From Thiomonas sp. X19 (GTDB lineage Bacteria > Pseudomonadota > Gammaproteobacteria > Burkholderiales > Burkholderiaceae_C): a DNA stretch of 64,000 nt. Where the stretch lies: assembly GCF_900089495.1 (NCBI RefSeq), contig NZ_LT605203.1:3935427-3999426 (forward strand), read 5' to 3'. This document shows positions 23,568-32,102 of this stretch, in pieces (within the stretch, counting starts at the first letter, position 1; each line of letters begins with the position of its first letter). Both the position numbers and the translations under genes were made by a program. The notes under the pieces are model-generated. The model was not told where the DNA came from. It did not search any database and saw only the letters and a list, made by a program, of their open reading frames with translations.

Positions 23568-24104
23568 TCACCAGGCTTCGCCGACGATCACGGCCATCAG
23601 CGCGCGCATGGCCTCCAGCGTTTCGGGGTCCGGCTCCACAGGCGTATCGAGGACGCTGCGCACGGTCGCCTCGGTTCCCAGCACGCCGACAGCCCGCATG
23701 GCTTCGTCAGCGTCCACGCCTAGACCCGCGCATGCCTCGGTGTAGGCCAGCCATGACGCCTTCGCGCTGCGCATCGCGGCTTGGCCTTGGGCCTGCGCCT
23801 GTTCCAGATCCTCCACAGGCAATTCGCCCTCGGGCGTCAAGCCATGCCCGACGACAGCCAGGCACAGCAGCCATTGCGCGGTCTCGCGGTGCATTGCCAA
23901 TGCCGTGTGCAAGGCCATGCGCTCCACCGCGCGCATGCCGCGCATGAACTCCAGGTCGGGGGCGTGATAGTGGAACTTTGGCGCCGTGCCGAACAAGCGC
24001 GCAGACTCGGCGGCATCGCGCCGTGCCATCGCCGGCACCATCGCGGCCAATCGCTGCGCCGGGGTCAGGGTTTCATACAGCTTGTCGGTCAGGGGCATGG
24101 TCAA
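23568..24104 (-). CDS. Unknown island protein B (paralogue of the previous gene)
   Basis: 178-aa protein that shares with its neighbour the N-terminus DKLYETLTPAQRLAAMVPAM, the ARRDAAESARLF and DLEFMRG segments, MALHTALA, SAKASWLAYTEACAGLGVDA and VEPDPETLEAM. No catalytic motif or known domain is seen. Its start overlaps the end of the 94-aa gene by 4 bases, so it is translationally coupled to the replication-module genes. The function is unknown; such genes recur in small Burkholderiales islands. Confidence 0.75.
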   Translation of the reverse strand: MTMPLTDKLYETLTPAQRLAAMVPAMARRDAAESARLFGTAPKFHYHAPDLEFMRGMRAVERMALHTALAMHRETAQWLLCLAVVGHGLTPEGELPVEDLEQAQAQGQAAMRSAKASWLAYTEACAGLGVDADEAMRAVGVLGTEATVRSVLDTPVEPDPETLEAMRALMAVIVGEAW

Positions 24105-24385
24105 CCTTTCTTTGGGGGAAGTTGAAGCTTCAAGGCCCGCTCCAGGGCTTCGGTGCGCCGTTCCAGTTCGTGCACCTCGTAGATGCGGACCATCTGGCCC
24201 AGGACATAGGCGAGCTTCGTTCCCGTGGCCGGGTCCAGGGAGTTGTCGCGCATGTCGTTGTAGACCTTGCCAAGCTCCAGACGCATGTCGTCCAGGGTGT
24301 GCAGCCGAACCCTGTTTTTGGGAGGGGTAGGGGTGACGACATCGCCAGCAACGATGCGCAGTTCAGCCGGTTTGGATTGCGTCAT
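24101..24385 (-). CDS. Unknown 94-aa island protein
   Basis: Small helical protein. The N-terminal third is polar and Pro-rich; the rest (LDDMRLELGKVYNDMRDNSL, then TKLAYVLGQMVRIYEVHELE) resembles a short protein often found beside primase genes in proteobacterial mobile elements, where its role is not known. It overlaps both neighbours by 4 bases, so it belongs to one coupled string. Confidence 0.7.
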   Translation of the reverse strand: MTQSKPAELRIVAGDVVTPTPPKNRVRLHTLDDMRLELGKVYNDMRDNSLDPATGTKLAYVLGQMVRIYEVHELERRTEALERALKLQLPPKKG

Positions 24386-24807
24386 GGTTGGCGGTCTTCG
24401 CAGTCTTTGCCCGCAGCCTGGTCGATGGCCTGCCGTGCCCTTTGTTGTGCCCGTAGCGCCGCCCGCAGGTCATTGCCATGCAGGTGCAGCAGGGCGTCGG
24501 CTTCATCCGCTACGGCAGGGCTGGCCTCGGCCAAGCCGTGCAGGTGGATGGCATCGCCCACAAGCGCGGCCACGATGCCGTGCTGGTGCAGGTGCGTGAT
24601 GCACTCCAGGCCGAAGTCTGCGGGGTCGAAGGGATCAGCCGCGATGTGCAGCACGCCAGGCAACCGGCGATTTCCCTGCTCCACCCCTTGCGAAACCTGC
24701 GAATCTTGCGAATGGCCGGGGGGTACTCTTACGGCGTTCGCAAGATTCGCAGCATTCGCAGGTGGTCGTTCACCCCAAATGCTTTTCACCAGATCAGCGG
24801 CTCGCAT
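24382..24807 (-). CDS. Unknown 141-aa island protein
   Basis: The start at ATG 24807 (MRAADLVKSIWG) has GGAGGAG 6 bases upstream and lies inside the end of the TOPRIM gene by 14 bases. The C-terminal half (LECITHLHQHGIVAALVGDAI, then EADALLHLHGNDLRAALR) resembles small helical domains found after primases in mobile elements, with an alternating pattern of one strand and two helices. The middle is low-complexity. No function can be assigned. Confidence 0.65.
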   Translation of the reverse strand: MRAADLVKSIWGERPPANAANLANAVRVPPGHSQDSQVSQGVEQGNRRLPGVLHIAADPFDPADFGLECITHLHQHGIVAALVGDAIHLHGLAEASPAVADEADALLHLHGNDLRAALRAQQRARQAIDQAAGKDCEDRQP

Positions 24808-26806
24808 GGTCAACTCCTCCAGCCTTGACGTTGCCGCCGTCGAAATCCACAAGCCCGGCAGCGTCGAGAAGGTCGATTGCCGTATTCCTGCGCTCGGCAG
24901 ATCGCAGATTTGCGGGGCCGATTCGTGGAATGTCCTTCAGCGCAACCCAGCCGACACGTTCCACAAGCCAGCGATACAAGGCCAGCGCCCAGCCGGGTGT
25001 CGGATCAGCTTTGCCCGATAGTGCAGATTGCCAGTTGTCGAGACTGTGCGCAGCGAGTGCAGCACCACAGGCGGCGGCTCGTTCGTCGACCACGTCATGC
25101 CCGGCAAAGCACGCCAGCACACCGGCGATGCGACACGCTTGTTCGGTTGCTCGCAGGGCGAACGGCTGCACGTCACGCAAAGCGCCTTGCCTCCCCTCGC
25201 GTTCCATGCTCTCGAAAAACGCGGCCATCCGCTCGGTGGCCTGGTGGTCAAGTTCGATCACCGGCAAGCCGTCGCAATCGTCGGGCATGGGGCGGGACAA
25301 CAGGCGCTTGCAGTCCGCCCAATAGCGCAGGATTACGGGGCTGTTCTCTGGTCGCCACGGCCTGAAGGTGCGGGGCGCAAGGGGCATCGGCCATGCGAGC
25401 AGAAACCGGGGCCAGAAACCAATACCCGAGAGCACCTCATCTCCGAGCACGTCGCCCAGGGCGGCGGGCTGGATCATCAAATGGGCGCTCAGGCGCACGC
25501 CATAGCGTTCTGTACGGCCTCCACCGGCTCGGACTACAGACAGGTGCCCGCGATCCCAAAGGCCGCATAAGTTCGCGGCGGTCTTGGTGCGTTGCTCTGG
25601 TGTCATGGCATGCCCGGCCAGCACTGCGCCGGCTTCCGTCGAGAAGATGCCTTGCGCAGCGATGCCCTCGGCAAAACTCCTGCGCATGCCTTCAATGGTC
25701 AGATCGGAGGCGATGCGATACGGCGACGGTCCAGGATGCTGTGGCGCTGGGTCGCCCTTCTTGCGGCTGGTTTTGGCATCCTCGAATGCAGCCAGGTCAG
25801 CGGCATAACGCTTGCCTTCTTCGCGCTGGGTGTCATGGATCGGGCGAAGGGCTGGTCGGTCTGCGGTGTCCTTGCCGTCGCCACTGTTCGCCACGGTCAG
25901 GGCGTACAGGCTCAAGGGTGCCGTGTTTCCAGAGAGTGTGCGGACATTCGCCACGCCCTGCGCCAGCAACGCCACACCAGCGAGAAGTGATTGCCCGGCC
26001 ATCGCGGGGGAGACCTGTGCGCCGTCTGCGAGTTCGCGCGCCGCGTCAGCCAGCGGGCCGAGCGATTCAAGCGGATAAAGCGCGTCTGTTCCTTCGGATG
26101 GTGGCAGCAGCAGGGCGCGTGCGCGTTCCAATGCCTGCGGGATAGGCAGCAAAGGCAATGCATCAACCACAGGCGCAGGGGGTGCAACAACAGACACCAC
26201 AGCCAGCGCCAGCACATTGGTGGCGGTCGCTTTCGGGTGCGCCTCCAGCCATTCCACGGCGTCGCCCTTTGGGGGTAGTTTCAACGTCGCCACGTCGATG
26301 ACGCGGACCTCGACGGCGATGCCTTGGAGCTTCGCGGCCACGGCCTGCGCATACTTGGCGCCCGCGTCGTCGTGGTCCGGCCAGATCAGCACGCGCCGGC
26401 CCCGTAAGGGTGTCCAGTCGGCGCCCTCGGCGCTGCTCGCGCTGCCGCTGGTTGTTGCGGTGCAGCCGATGCGCTCCAGCATGTCGGCCTTGCCCTCGCC
26501 CTCGGTCACGATGACGACGACATCGGCATGCGTCTGCGCCAGGACGTGCAGCCGATAGAGCGGCTTACCGGCCTCGGGTGCAGGCGGCTCACTCATGACA
26601 TAAGCGCCGGCTTCGTCTTGCATCATCGGGCGAATCCATTTAGGTTCACTCGGATGTTCGGCGCGGATGCGCCAGTAAAGCGACTCGCCGCTGGCGCTGG
26701 TGTATTCGTGCAGGCCGGTCGGCGCGAAGCCCTTGCGTAGCATCGGTGCGGCCAGCCGGCGCGCGGCCTCTTTGGCCGTCTCGGTGCGGTCGATCACGTC
26801 TTGCAT
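24794..26806 (-). CDS. TOPRIM-DUF3987 protein, putative primase/helicase of the island
   Basis: 670-aa protein starting at ATG 26806 (MQDVIDRTETAKEAARRLAA) behind GGAGGG. Residues of about 90-190 form a TOPRIM domain with VIVTEGEGKADML (the Glu) and RRVLIWPDHDDAGAKYAQAV (the Asp-x-Asp). The rest is DUF3987, a RecA-like domain in phage and satellite replication proteins; the ANSGDGKDTADR stretch takes the place of the P-loop. The zinc-finger gene ends 2 bases upstream, so the two halves of a normal primase are encoded by separate genes. It should act in copying the excised element. Confidence 0.8.
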   Translation of the reverse strand: MQDVIDRTETAKEAARRLAAPMLRKGFAPTGLHEYTSASGESLYWRIRAEHPSEPKWIRPMMQDEAGAYVMSEPPAPEAGKPLYRLHVLAQTHADVVVIVTEGEGKADMLERIGCTATTSGSASSAEGADWTPLRGRRVLIWPDHDDAGAKYAQAVAAKLQGIAVEVRVIDVATLKLPPKGDAVEWLEAHPKATATNVLALAVVSVVAPPAPVVDALPLLPIPQALERARALLLPPSEGTDALYPLESLGPLADAARELADGAQVSPAMAGQSLLAGVALLAQGVANVRTLSGNTAPLSLYALTVANSGDGKDTADRPALRPIHDTQREEGKRYAADLAAFEDAKTSRKKGDPAPQHPGPSPYRIASDLTIEGMRRSFAEGIAAQGIFSTEAGAVLAGHAMTPEQRTKTAANLCGLWDRGHLSVVRAGGGRTERYGVRLSAHLMIQPAALGDVLGDEVLSGIGFWPRFLLAWPMPLAPRTFRPWRPENSPVILRYWADCKRLLSRPMPDDCDGLPVIELDHQATERMAAFFESMEREGRQGALRDVQPFALRATEQACRIAGVLACFAGHDVVDERAAACGAALAAHSLDNWQSALSGKADPTPGWALALYRWLVERVGWVALKDIPRIGPANLRSAERRNTAIDLLDAAGLVDFDGGNVKAGGVDHASR

Positions 26807-26808
26807 GG

Positions 26809-27147
26809 TCAACCCTCCACCCAGCAGCCGAGAGACTTGCAGGCGTCGATAAAGCTCTGGCCGGTCTTGCGGCGGTGGAATGCCAACACGTCGCCGCCAC
26901 CCTCGCCGCAGACAAAGCAATGCCAGGCGCCGGTCTCCAGCTTGACGCGTAGGCTCGGCTTCGTATCGTTGTGGAAGGGGCAAACGGCATCGCGCCATGC
27001 GCCGCAACCCTTGAGCGTGCCCAGCTCACGGCTGTAGAACTCGGCTGGATCGGGCAGCAGGGAACGGTCGAACCGTCCGAGCGGCTTTTGCGAAAGCAAT
27101 GCGGCGCGGCTCTTGGCTGGGGGTACTCTGGAGCGGGTGGGCATCAT
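26809..27147 (-). CDS. CHC2 zinc-finger primase protein
   Basis: 112-aa protein with a DnaG-type zinc-binding domain: CPFH, then after 16 residues CFVC (in VCPFHNDTKPS and GAWHCFVCGEGGGDVLAFH), followed by the helix GQSFIDACKSLG. It would bind DNA and act with the TOPRIM-DUF3987 protein encoded directly downstream. The start at ATG 27147 overlaps the stop of the 37-aa gene; ATG 27144 is the next codon. The longer open frame upstream was rejected because it covers that gene and the AlpA gene. Confidence 0.8.
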   Translation of the reverse strand: MMPTRSRVPPAKSRAALLSQKPLGRFDRSLLPDPAEFYSRELGTLKGCGAWRDAVCPFHNDTKPSLRVKLETGAWHCFVCGEGGGDVLAFHRRKTGQSFIDACKSLGCWVEG

Positions 27148-27257
27148 GGACGTACCCCCAGCAGCAGCGCCGCGTCTGCGATAAGGAAGCCGATGCAAAG
27201 CCCGATGGACATGGGCACTACCAGCCAGGTGATGACGGCATACAGGCGGGCGCGCAT
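27144..27257 (-). CDS. 37-aa hydrophobic peptide between AlpA and primase genes
   Basis: This short gene is supported by tight coupling on both sides. Its ATG shares an A with the TAA of the AlpA-like gene (TAATG), and its TGA overlaps the ATG of the zinc-finger gene. The product (MRARLYAVITWLVVPM, then SIGLCIGFLIADAALLLGVRP) has a positively charged start and one long hydrophobic stretch, so it is probably a single-pass inner-membrane peptide. No family is recognised. Confidence 0.6.
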   Translation of the reverse strand: MRARLYAVITWLVVPMSIGLCIGFLIADAALLLGVRP

Positions 27258-27505
27258 TACAGAGCCTCCAGCGCGGCCAGGATGTCGCCAGCACGCCAAA
27301 ATGAAGCGGTGCCGATCTTGCGGGGCTTCGGTAGTTTGCCCTCGGCAATCAGTTCATAGAACCGCGTGTTGCCGACGGCCAGTAACGGCGCATTGCCGTT
27401 TCTTCCAAGAATCTGCGCTTTGCGAATCAGCGCGTCGGGGTGAATCTGCGCCGTTGCTGGCGCAACGGTTGGGGGTGAACGCTTGCGGCTAAGTAGTGAA
27501 TCCAT
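27257..27505 (-). CDS. AlpA-like DNA-binding regulator/excisionase
   Basis: 82-aa protein with the MerR-type winged helix of AlpA/excisionase proteins: AVGNTRFYELIAEGKLPKPR, then KIGTASFWRAGDILAAL. AlpA-type proteins switch on integrase expression or help excision in P4-like elements. It is the first gene of the replication string and is separated from the integrase by one unknown gene. About 144 bases lie upstream, where its promoter should be; no clear hexamers were picked out. Confidence 0.85.
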   Translation of the reverse strand: MDSLLSRKRSPPTVAPATAQIHPDALIRKAQILGRNGNAPLLAVGNTRFYELIAEGKLPKPRKIGTASFWRAGDILAALEAL

Positions 27506-27649
27506 GCGGGCCTCCGTGGTTGGATGCCTCGCATAATTCCTGCGGACTTGCTCAAAAAATAGGCGCAGTCCACCGCGGGAACTGGGCGCGGATAACTCCA
27601 GAATCTGCCTGCAGCCCGCGCCGTTTCTTGCTCGAATGGGCGCGGGGAA

Positions 27650-28420
27650 CTATTTGCGCGGGCCAGTCGGCAAACCATCTGCGCGCAGGATCGTCGCCAT
27701 CTTTTCGGCCATGCTCTTACTCACTCCGCGCGCCACAAGGAATGCCTCGACCTGTTCGTTTGTCGGTGCGGTGTCGGCTTCGGCGGGGTCGTAGTTCTTC
27801 CAGCACGCATCGGCGGCGGCGGCAAGGTGTTGCAACAATTTTGTGGTGTGCCCCGTCGAAGTGTTCAAACCCGCAGCCGAAATTTTCTTGTCCGGCTCGT
27901 TATTTTTTGGCGAATGCATCTCCATGTACCACTCGCGCATCGCGCGTTCGTCTCGCTCTTGAATAATTATGGTTTGATCGTCTGCGAACACAAAACTTGA
28001 GTGAATTGCGTTGTCACGCATCCAACGTTTCAACTCCCCCGCATAAACTGTTGCGGACCACCAAGGATCAACAGGCACAAGATAGGGAACCGTTTCCGGG
28101 TCCTGCAGGACATCGGAAACGTTTTGCCTAAGCTCACCAGTCGGAAGAAAGTCCGAGAATGAATCGGACATCTCCCATATATCCGGTGTCCACGGGTCAA
28201 CAGGGTTCTTATCGAGTTGATGCACAACCTTGTGGCCATAGCTCCATGCACGCTCCGCCGCGTCCTGAATTGCAATCTCGAATGTCTTTCCTTTGGCAAT
28301 ATCACTACCTTTTGCCTCGGTCACGTTAAACGGATCAACTCCTGCGATCAAAAGCCCGGCTTGCTCTGGCGTCAACTTCTTGATTGCTCGCCAATGGGAC
28401 AACTCGCTATCCGATGCCAT
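27650..28420 (-). CDS. Unknown 256-aa island protein
   Basis: Soluble protein of mixed charge without signal or membrane segment. Base composition is visibly less GC-rich than the core genome, as expected for recent cargo. The N-terminus (LSHWRAIKKLTPEQAGLLIAGVDP) and the C-terminus (NEQVEAFLVARGVSKSMAEKMATILR) are the best-ordered parts; the latter resembles a small helical domain of mobile-element proteins. No enzyme motif is seen. It lies between the integrase and AlpA genes and may be regulatory or cargo. Confidence 0.7.
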   Translation of the reverse strand: MASDSELSHWRAIKKLTPEQAGLLIAGVDPFNVTEAKGSDIAKGKTFEIAIQDAAERAWSYGHKVVHQLDKNPVDPWTPDIWEMSDSFSDFLPTGELRQNVSDVLQDPETVPYLVPVDPWWSATVYAGELKRWMRDNAIHSSFVFADDQTIIIQERDERAMREWYMEMHSPKNNEPDKKISAAGLNTSTGHTTKLLQHLAAAADACWKNYDPAEADTAPTNEQVEAFLVARGVSKSMAEKMATILRADGLPTGPRK

Positions 28421-28530
28421 CTCATGCCCTTTCGCATGTCCTTCGTGGGGTGCCCGGCCAGCCTGAGAAGGGATCAGGTTTTCAGCACTGCGGATCAGGC
28501 AGCACCTAGGCCAGGCGAAACGGTTTCAAA

Positions 28531-29760
28531 TCACGCCGCGCCGCGTATCGGGATGATGTCGGCACCTGCTTTCAACTTGTCCAGGTAGTCGCTCCATTCC
28601 TGCATCATCTTGCGCCGCTCCTCAATGAACCGCATCCGCGCATAGGCCCCTCCCATACGCGATGGGTCGGGGGCCTTGTGCGCGATGTGGGTTTCGATCA
28701 CCTCGGGCTTCAAACCAAGGCGCTCATGACCGAGCGTGCGTAGCAGCGCGCGCCAGCCGTGGCCGGTCAATTCGTCCTTGGTGTCAATTCCCAGACGGCG
28801 CATCGCCGCGTTGATCGCGGCCTCGCTCAAGGGCTTCAGCGGGCTGCGGCCCCCAATAAACACCCAGCCGCCCGGCAGGTGCCCGGTCAGCGGGTGCAGG
28901 TCGCGCAGGATCTCCACAGCCTGGGTCGACAGCGGGATGATGTGGTCGATGCTGGTCTTGGTAACGCGATAGCTCCACGTCGAGCCGTCCAGGTCCACAT
29001 CCTCCCAGCGCATGACGCGCAGTTCACCAGGCCGGCACACCAGCAGCGGCAGCAGCCGCACAGCTGCAATTACCTGGGGCTGCCCAGTCAGTGCGTCGAA
29101 CATGCGCAAGATGCCCCCCACGGCGGCGGGATCGTCGGTCGGCGCCGCGTAGTGCGTGTGCTTGGCAGGCGGCAGCGCGCCGCGCAGAGCCGGGGTGGGG
29201 TCAGCTTCGGCCCTGCCGGTGGCGATGGCGTAGCGAATCACTTCGCCTACGTTCTGAATGACGCGGTGCGCGGTGTCCAGTGCTCCGCGACCCTCAACGC
29301 GGCGGGCCACAACCAAGATGTCAGGCGCCTTGAGTTCGGACACGGGGCGACGGCCAAGGTAGGGGAACACGTCGCGCTCCAAGCGGCGGATAACCTTGTC
29401 CCGATGGCTGGGGGCCTTGGTGGACAGGTGGCGTTCGATCCAGTCGCGTGCGACAACCTCGAAGGAATCGGCAGCCAGGGCGTAGGCGCGGGCCTTCTCG
29501 GCTTGCTTGACGGCTCCAGGGTCACGGCCAGCGGCAAGGTGGGCGCGGGCTTCGTCGCGTCGATCACGGGCGAGCTTCAAGCCGACTTCGGGATATACCC
29601 CCAGCGCCAGCACCTTTTCTGCCCCCAGGTAGCGATACTTCAAGCGCCAGTATTTCGAGCCGTTCGGGTGAATCAGCAGGAACAGCCCTTTTTCATCGCC
29701 TAGCTTGTATTGGCGTTCCGCAGATTTGGCATTGCGGATGGCGGTGTCTGTCAGTGGCAT
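28531..29760 (-). CDS. P4-type tyrosine integrase of the island
   Basis: 409-aa site-specific recombinase. The start at ATG 29760 (MPLTDTAIRNAK) has a perfect AGGAGG 6 bases upstream. The N-terminal DUF4102 arm-binding domain (YKLGDEKGLFLLIHPNGSKYW) is followed by a core-binding domain and the catalytic domain. Visible catalytic parts are Arg in CRPGELRVMRWEDVD, the HGWRALLR box (HxxR) and the Tyr in GGAYARMRF. The gene faces away from tRNA-Val, 177 bases from the tRNA 3' end, with a strong terminator between. It should insert and excise the element at the tRNA 3' end. Confidence 0.93.
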   Translation of the reverse strand: MPLTDTAIRNAKSAERQYKLGDEKGLFLLIHPNGSKYWRLKYRYLGAEKVLALGVYPEVGLKLARDRRDEARAHLAAGRDPGAVKQAEKARAYALAADSFEVVARDWIERHLSTKAPSHRDKVIRRLERDVFPYLGRRPVSELKAPDILVVARRVEGRGALDTAHRVIQNVGEVIRYAIATGRAEADPTPALRGALPPAKHTHYAAPTDDPAAVGGILRMFDALTGQPQVIAAVRLLPLLVCRPGELRVMRWEDVDLDGSTWSYRVTKTSIDHIIPLSTQAVEILRDLHPLTGHLPGGWVFIGGRSPLKPLSEAAINAAMRRLGIDTKDELTGHGWRALLRTLGHERLGLKPEVIETHIAHKAPDPSRMGGAYARMRFIEERRKMMQEWSDYLDKLKAGADIIPIRGAA

Positions 29761-29867
29761 GGCGGCCCTCCTGAGTGGCTTGTATCCCCTCGCTTTGGGA
29801 TATACCACCGTTTTATAGCCCCATGTATCCCCGGCTGTCAACGCACCCCTGCGAACGCCTACGGCAT

Positions 29868-29911
29868 GAAAAAGGCCGTAAAGCTTTGATTTTTCTTAGC
29901 TTTACGGCCTT
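29868..29911 (-). terminator. Strong terminator between tRNA-Val and the integrase gene
   Basis: A perfect 14-bp inverted repeat (AAGGCCGTAAAGCT and its complement, 12-base loop) is followed on the minus strand by TTTTTC. It would stop tRNA-Val transcription before the integrase gene and replaces the original terminator displaced to 19699-19727. Confidence 0.85.
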
Positions 29912-29936
29912 ATGCGGATGCTGGCGAACTGGTTTT

Positions 29937-29960
29937 TGGTGGGTGGTACAGGGATCGAAC
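29937..29960 (-). repeat. Right attachment repeat inside tRNA-Val
   Basis: The 3' part of the tRNA (T-arm, acceptor, CCA) matches the displaced copy at 19761-19783 with two mismatches and one indel. The exact crossover within this stretch cannot be set. Confidence 0.65.
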
Positions 29961-30011
29961 CTGTGGCCCCTGCCGTGTGAAGGCAGTGCTCTACCGCTGA
30001 GCTAACCACCC
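29937..30011 (-). tRNA. tRNA-Val (anticodon CAC)
   Basis: 75 bases including an encoded CCA. The acceptor stem GGGTGGT pairs with ACCACCC; the anticodon stem CTGCC/GGCAG encloses the loop TTCACAC, giving anticodon CAC for GTG codons. The D-arm (GCTCAGCGGTAGAGC) and T-loop (GGTTCGATCCC) are normal. The gene is intact and serves as the insertion site of the adjacent island. Confidence 0.97.
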
Positions 30012-30021
30012 AAAGCTTGAA

Positions 30022-30027
30022 ATTATG
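30022..30027 (-). promoter_or_regulatory. Candidate -10 of tRNA-Val
   Basis: CATAAT on the minus strand lies 10 bases before the tRNA 5' end. A TTGCCC is found 20 bases further upstream, a poor spacing, so only the -10 is proposed. Confidence 0.35.
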
Positions 30028-30109
30028 CCACAGGGTCATGCGCTTACGGGCAATCCGAGAACGGCTCTTCGCTTCCCTGGGAAAACGCGAGAAGTGGCGC
30101 ATCCGGAGT

Positions 30110-32089
30110 TCAGCGCAGGGCGGCATAAATGCTCTGCGCCAAGTCGCGTGAAATACCGTCGACCGTCATCAAGTCTTCGATGCTGGCGGTGGCGACGCCG
30201 CGCACCCCGCCGAAGCGCGAGAGCAGGCGCGCGCGACGCTTGGGGCCGATGCCGGCAATGTCTTCGAGCTTGGAACTGCCGGTCCGGGTGCGCGCCCGTT
30301 GCGCCCGCATGCCGGTGATGGCGAAGCGATGCGCCTCGTCGCGCACCTGCGCCACCAGCAGCAGCGCAGGGCTGTCGGGCGGCAGCGTCACCTTGGGACG
30401 TCCGTCGGCGAACACCAGCTCCTCCAGGCCAACCTTGCGGCCCTCGCCCTTCTCCACGCCCACCAGGCGGGCGATGTCCAGGCCCAGTTCTTCGAACACC
30501 TCGCGCGCGGCGGACACCTGGCCACGGCCGCCGTCGATCAGCACCAGATCGGGCAGCTTGGCCAGCTGGGTCTCGGCCGCCTCGGCCAGCTTGGCGTAGC
30601 GGCGGGTGAGCACCTGGCGCATGGCGGCATAGTCGTCGCCCGGGGTGATGCCGTCGATGCGGTAGCGGCGGTACTGCGACGACTGCATGGCATGGTGCTG
30701 GAACACCACGCAGGAGGCCTGGGTCGCCTCACCGGCCGTGTGGCTGATGTCGAAGCACTCCATGCGCAGAGCGTCCAGATCCTGCGTATCCAGGCCGAGC
30801 GCATCCGCCAGCGCACGGGTGCGGTGGTGCTGCGCGCCCTCCTCCGCCAGCAGCCGCGCCAGCGCCAGTTGCGCGCCCTGCGCCGCCATGTCCAGCCAAC
30901 GCCGGCGCGTGCCGCGCGGTGCGGTCACAAGCTGGCAACGCTGGCCGCTGTGCTGCTGCAAGGTCGCCATCAAATCGGCATCCACGGGCACATTGCAAAC
31001 CAGCACCGGCGGCAACGGCAACTCCAGGTAATGCTGGGCGACGAAGGCATCGAGCACGGCCCGCAAGGCGGCGATGTTGTTCGAGACCTCAGTGGAACCA
31101 TCGTCGGCGTCCTCCGGGGACGGCGCCTCGGAGGACGCTGCGCCAACCTCACCCGGCGCCGCCACATCCAGCCAGCGCACATGGCTGGGGAAGTAGGCCC
31201 GGTCGCCGAGGTGCCGGCCGCCACGCACCATGGCCAGGTTGACGCAGGCGCGGCCACCCTGCAGCACCACAGCCAGGATATCGGCATCCTGATCGCGGCC
31301 CACCTCCATGCTCTGCTGGTGCAGCACGCGCGACAGGGCCGTGATCTGGTTGCGCGCCACGGCCGCCTCCTCGAAGCGCAGATGCTCGGCCAGGTCGTGC
31401 ATGCGCAGCTCCAAATCCTTCAGCACGCCGTCATGCTCGCCGCGCAGAAAACGCGTTGCAGCGGCGACGTCTGCGGCATAAGCCTCCCTCGAAATGCGCC
31501 CCACGCAAGGGGCCGTGCAGCGATGAATCTGGTGCAACAAACACGGTCGGCTGCGGTTGGCGAACACGGTGTCTTCGCATGTGCGCAGCAGGAAAACCTT
31601 CTGCAGCAAGGCAATGCTTTCCTTGACGGCCCAGGCGCTGGGATACGGCCCGAAGTAGCTATGCCTGCGGTCCACCGCGCCACGGAAATACACCATGCGC
31701 GGAAAGGCATGGCCGGTGGTGAGCTTGAGATAGGGATAGGACTTGTCGTCGCGGAACAAAATGTTGTAGCGCGGGTCCTGCGTTTTGATCAGGTTGTTTT
31801 CCAGCAGCAGGGCCTCGGCTTCGGAGCCGGTCACCGTGGTGTCCAGCCGCGCGATGCGCGACACCATATGGCCGATGCGGCTGCCGCCGTGGTCTTTCTG
31901 AAAATAACTGGACACGCGCTTTTTCAGGTCGCGCGCCTTGCCCACGTACAGCAGCGTGCCATCGGCCGCGAAATAGCGATAGACCCCGGGCAGATGAGGC
32001 AATGCGGCAACCTGCCGCGCCAACGCCTCGGGGTCGGCCACATCGGCGGCGTCTGCTGCGGCGCGCGGCGTTTCCGGTGGCTGGTTCAT
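30110..32089 (-). CDS. uvrC: UvrABC system protein C
   Basis: Dual-incision nuclease of nucleotide excision repair. The 659-aa product starts at ATG 32089 (MNQPPETP). The N-terminal GIY-YIG nuclease has [26 protein letters not shown]. The UvrB-binding UVR motif is near [17 protein letters not shown]. The RNase H-like C-terminal nuclease has CFDISHTAG and VLIDGGRGQ, and the last 60 residues hold two helix-hairpin-helix motifs ([16 protein letters not shown]). A slightly extended variable linker rich in Ala, Ser and Asp lies near residue 315. Confidence 0.97.
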   Translation of the reverse strand: MNQPPETPRAAADAADVADPEALARQVAALPHLPGVYRYFAADGTLLYVGKARDLKKRVSSYFQKDHGGSRIGHMVSRIARLDTTVTGSEAEALLLENNLIKTQDPRYNILFRDDKSYPYLKLTTGHAFPRMVYFRGAVDRRHSYFGPYPSAWAVKESIALLQKVFLLRTCEDTVFANRSRPCLLHQIHRCTAPCVGRISREAYAADVAAATRFLRGEHDGVLKDLELRMHDLAEHLRFEEAAVARNQITALSRVLHQQSMEVGRDQDADILAVVLQGGRACVNLAMVRGGRHLGDRAYFPSHVRWLDVAAPGEVGAASSEAPSPEDADDGSTEVSNNIAALRAVLDAFVAQHYLELPLPPVLVCNVPVDADLMATLQQHSGQRCQLVTAPRGTRRRWLDMAAQGAQLALARLLAEEGAQHHRTRALADALGLDTQDLDALRMECFDISHTAGEATQASCVVFQHHAMQSSQYRRYRIDGITPGDDYAAMRQVLTRRYAKLAEAAETQLAKLPDLVLIDGGRGQVSAAREVFEELGLDIARLVGVEKGEGRKVGLEELVFADGRPKVTLPPDSPALLLVAQVRDEAHRFAITGMRAQRARTRTGSSKLEDIAGIGPKRRARLLSRFGGVRGVATASIEDLMTVDGISRDLAQSIYAALR

Positions 32090-32102
32090 CTTTTTCGACG
32101 GG

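Larger units (their letters stand above)
19761..29936. mobile_element. 10.2-kb integrative element in tRNA-Val(CAC)
   Basis: A P4-type integrase gene lies next to the intact tRNA-Val, and a degraded copy of the tRNA 3' end lies 10.2 kb away. All confident genes inside run on the minus strand: integrase, unknown 256-aa protein, AlpA-like regulator, 37-aa membrane peptide, CHC2 zinc finger, TOPRIM/DUF3987 protein, four unknown proteins and an MmeI-like enzyme. There are no capsid, tail, terminase or conjugation genes, so it is a satellite-like or small genomic island with its own replication module rather than a prophage. The restriction enzyme sits at the end away from the integrase, the usual place for cargo. 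Confidence 0.8.

Noticed and set aside
19761..29936. Island as a complete prophage
   Set aside because: No capsid, portal, terminase, tail or lysis gene is present; only integration, regulation, replication and cargo genes are seen.
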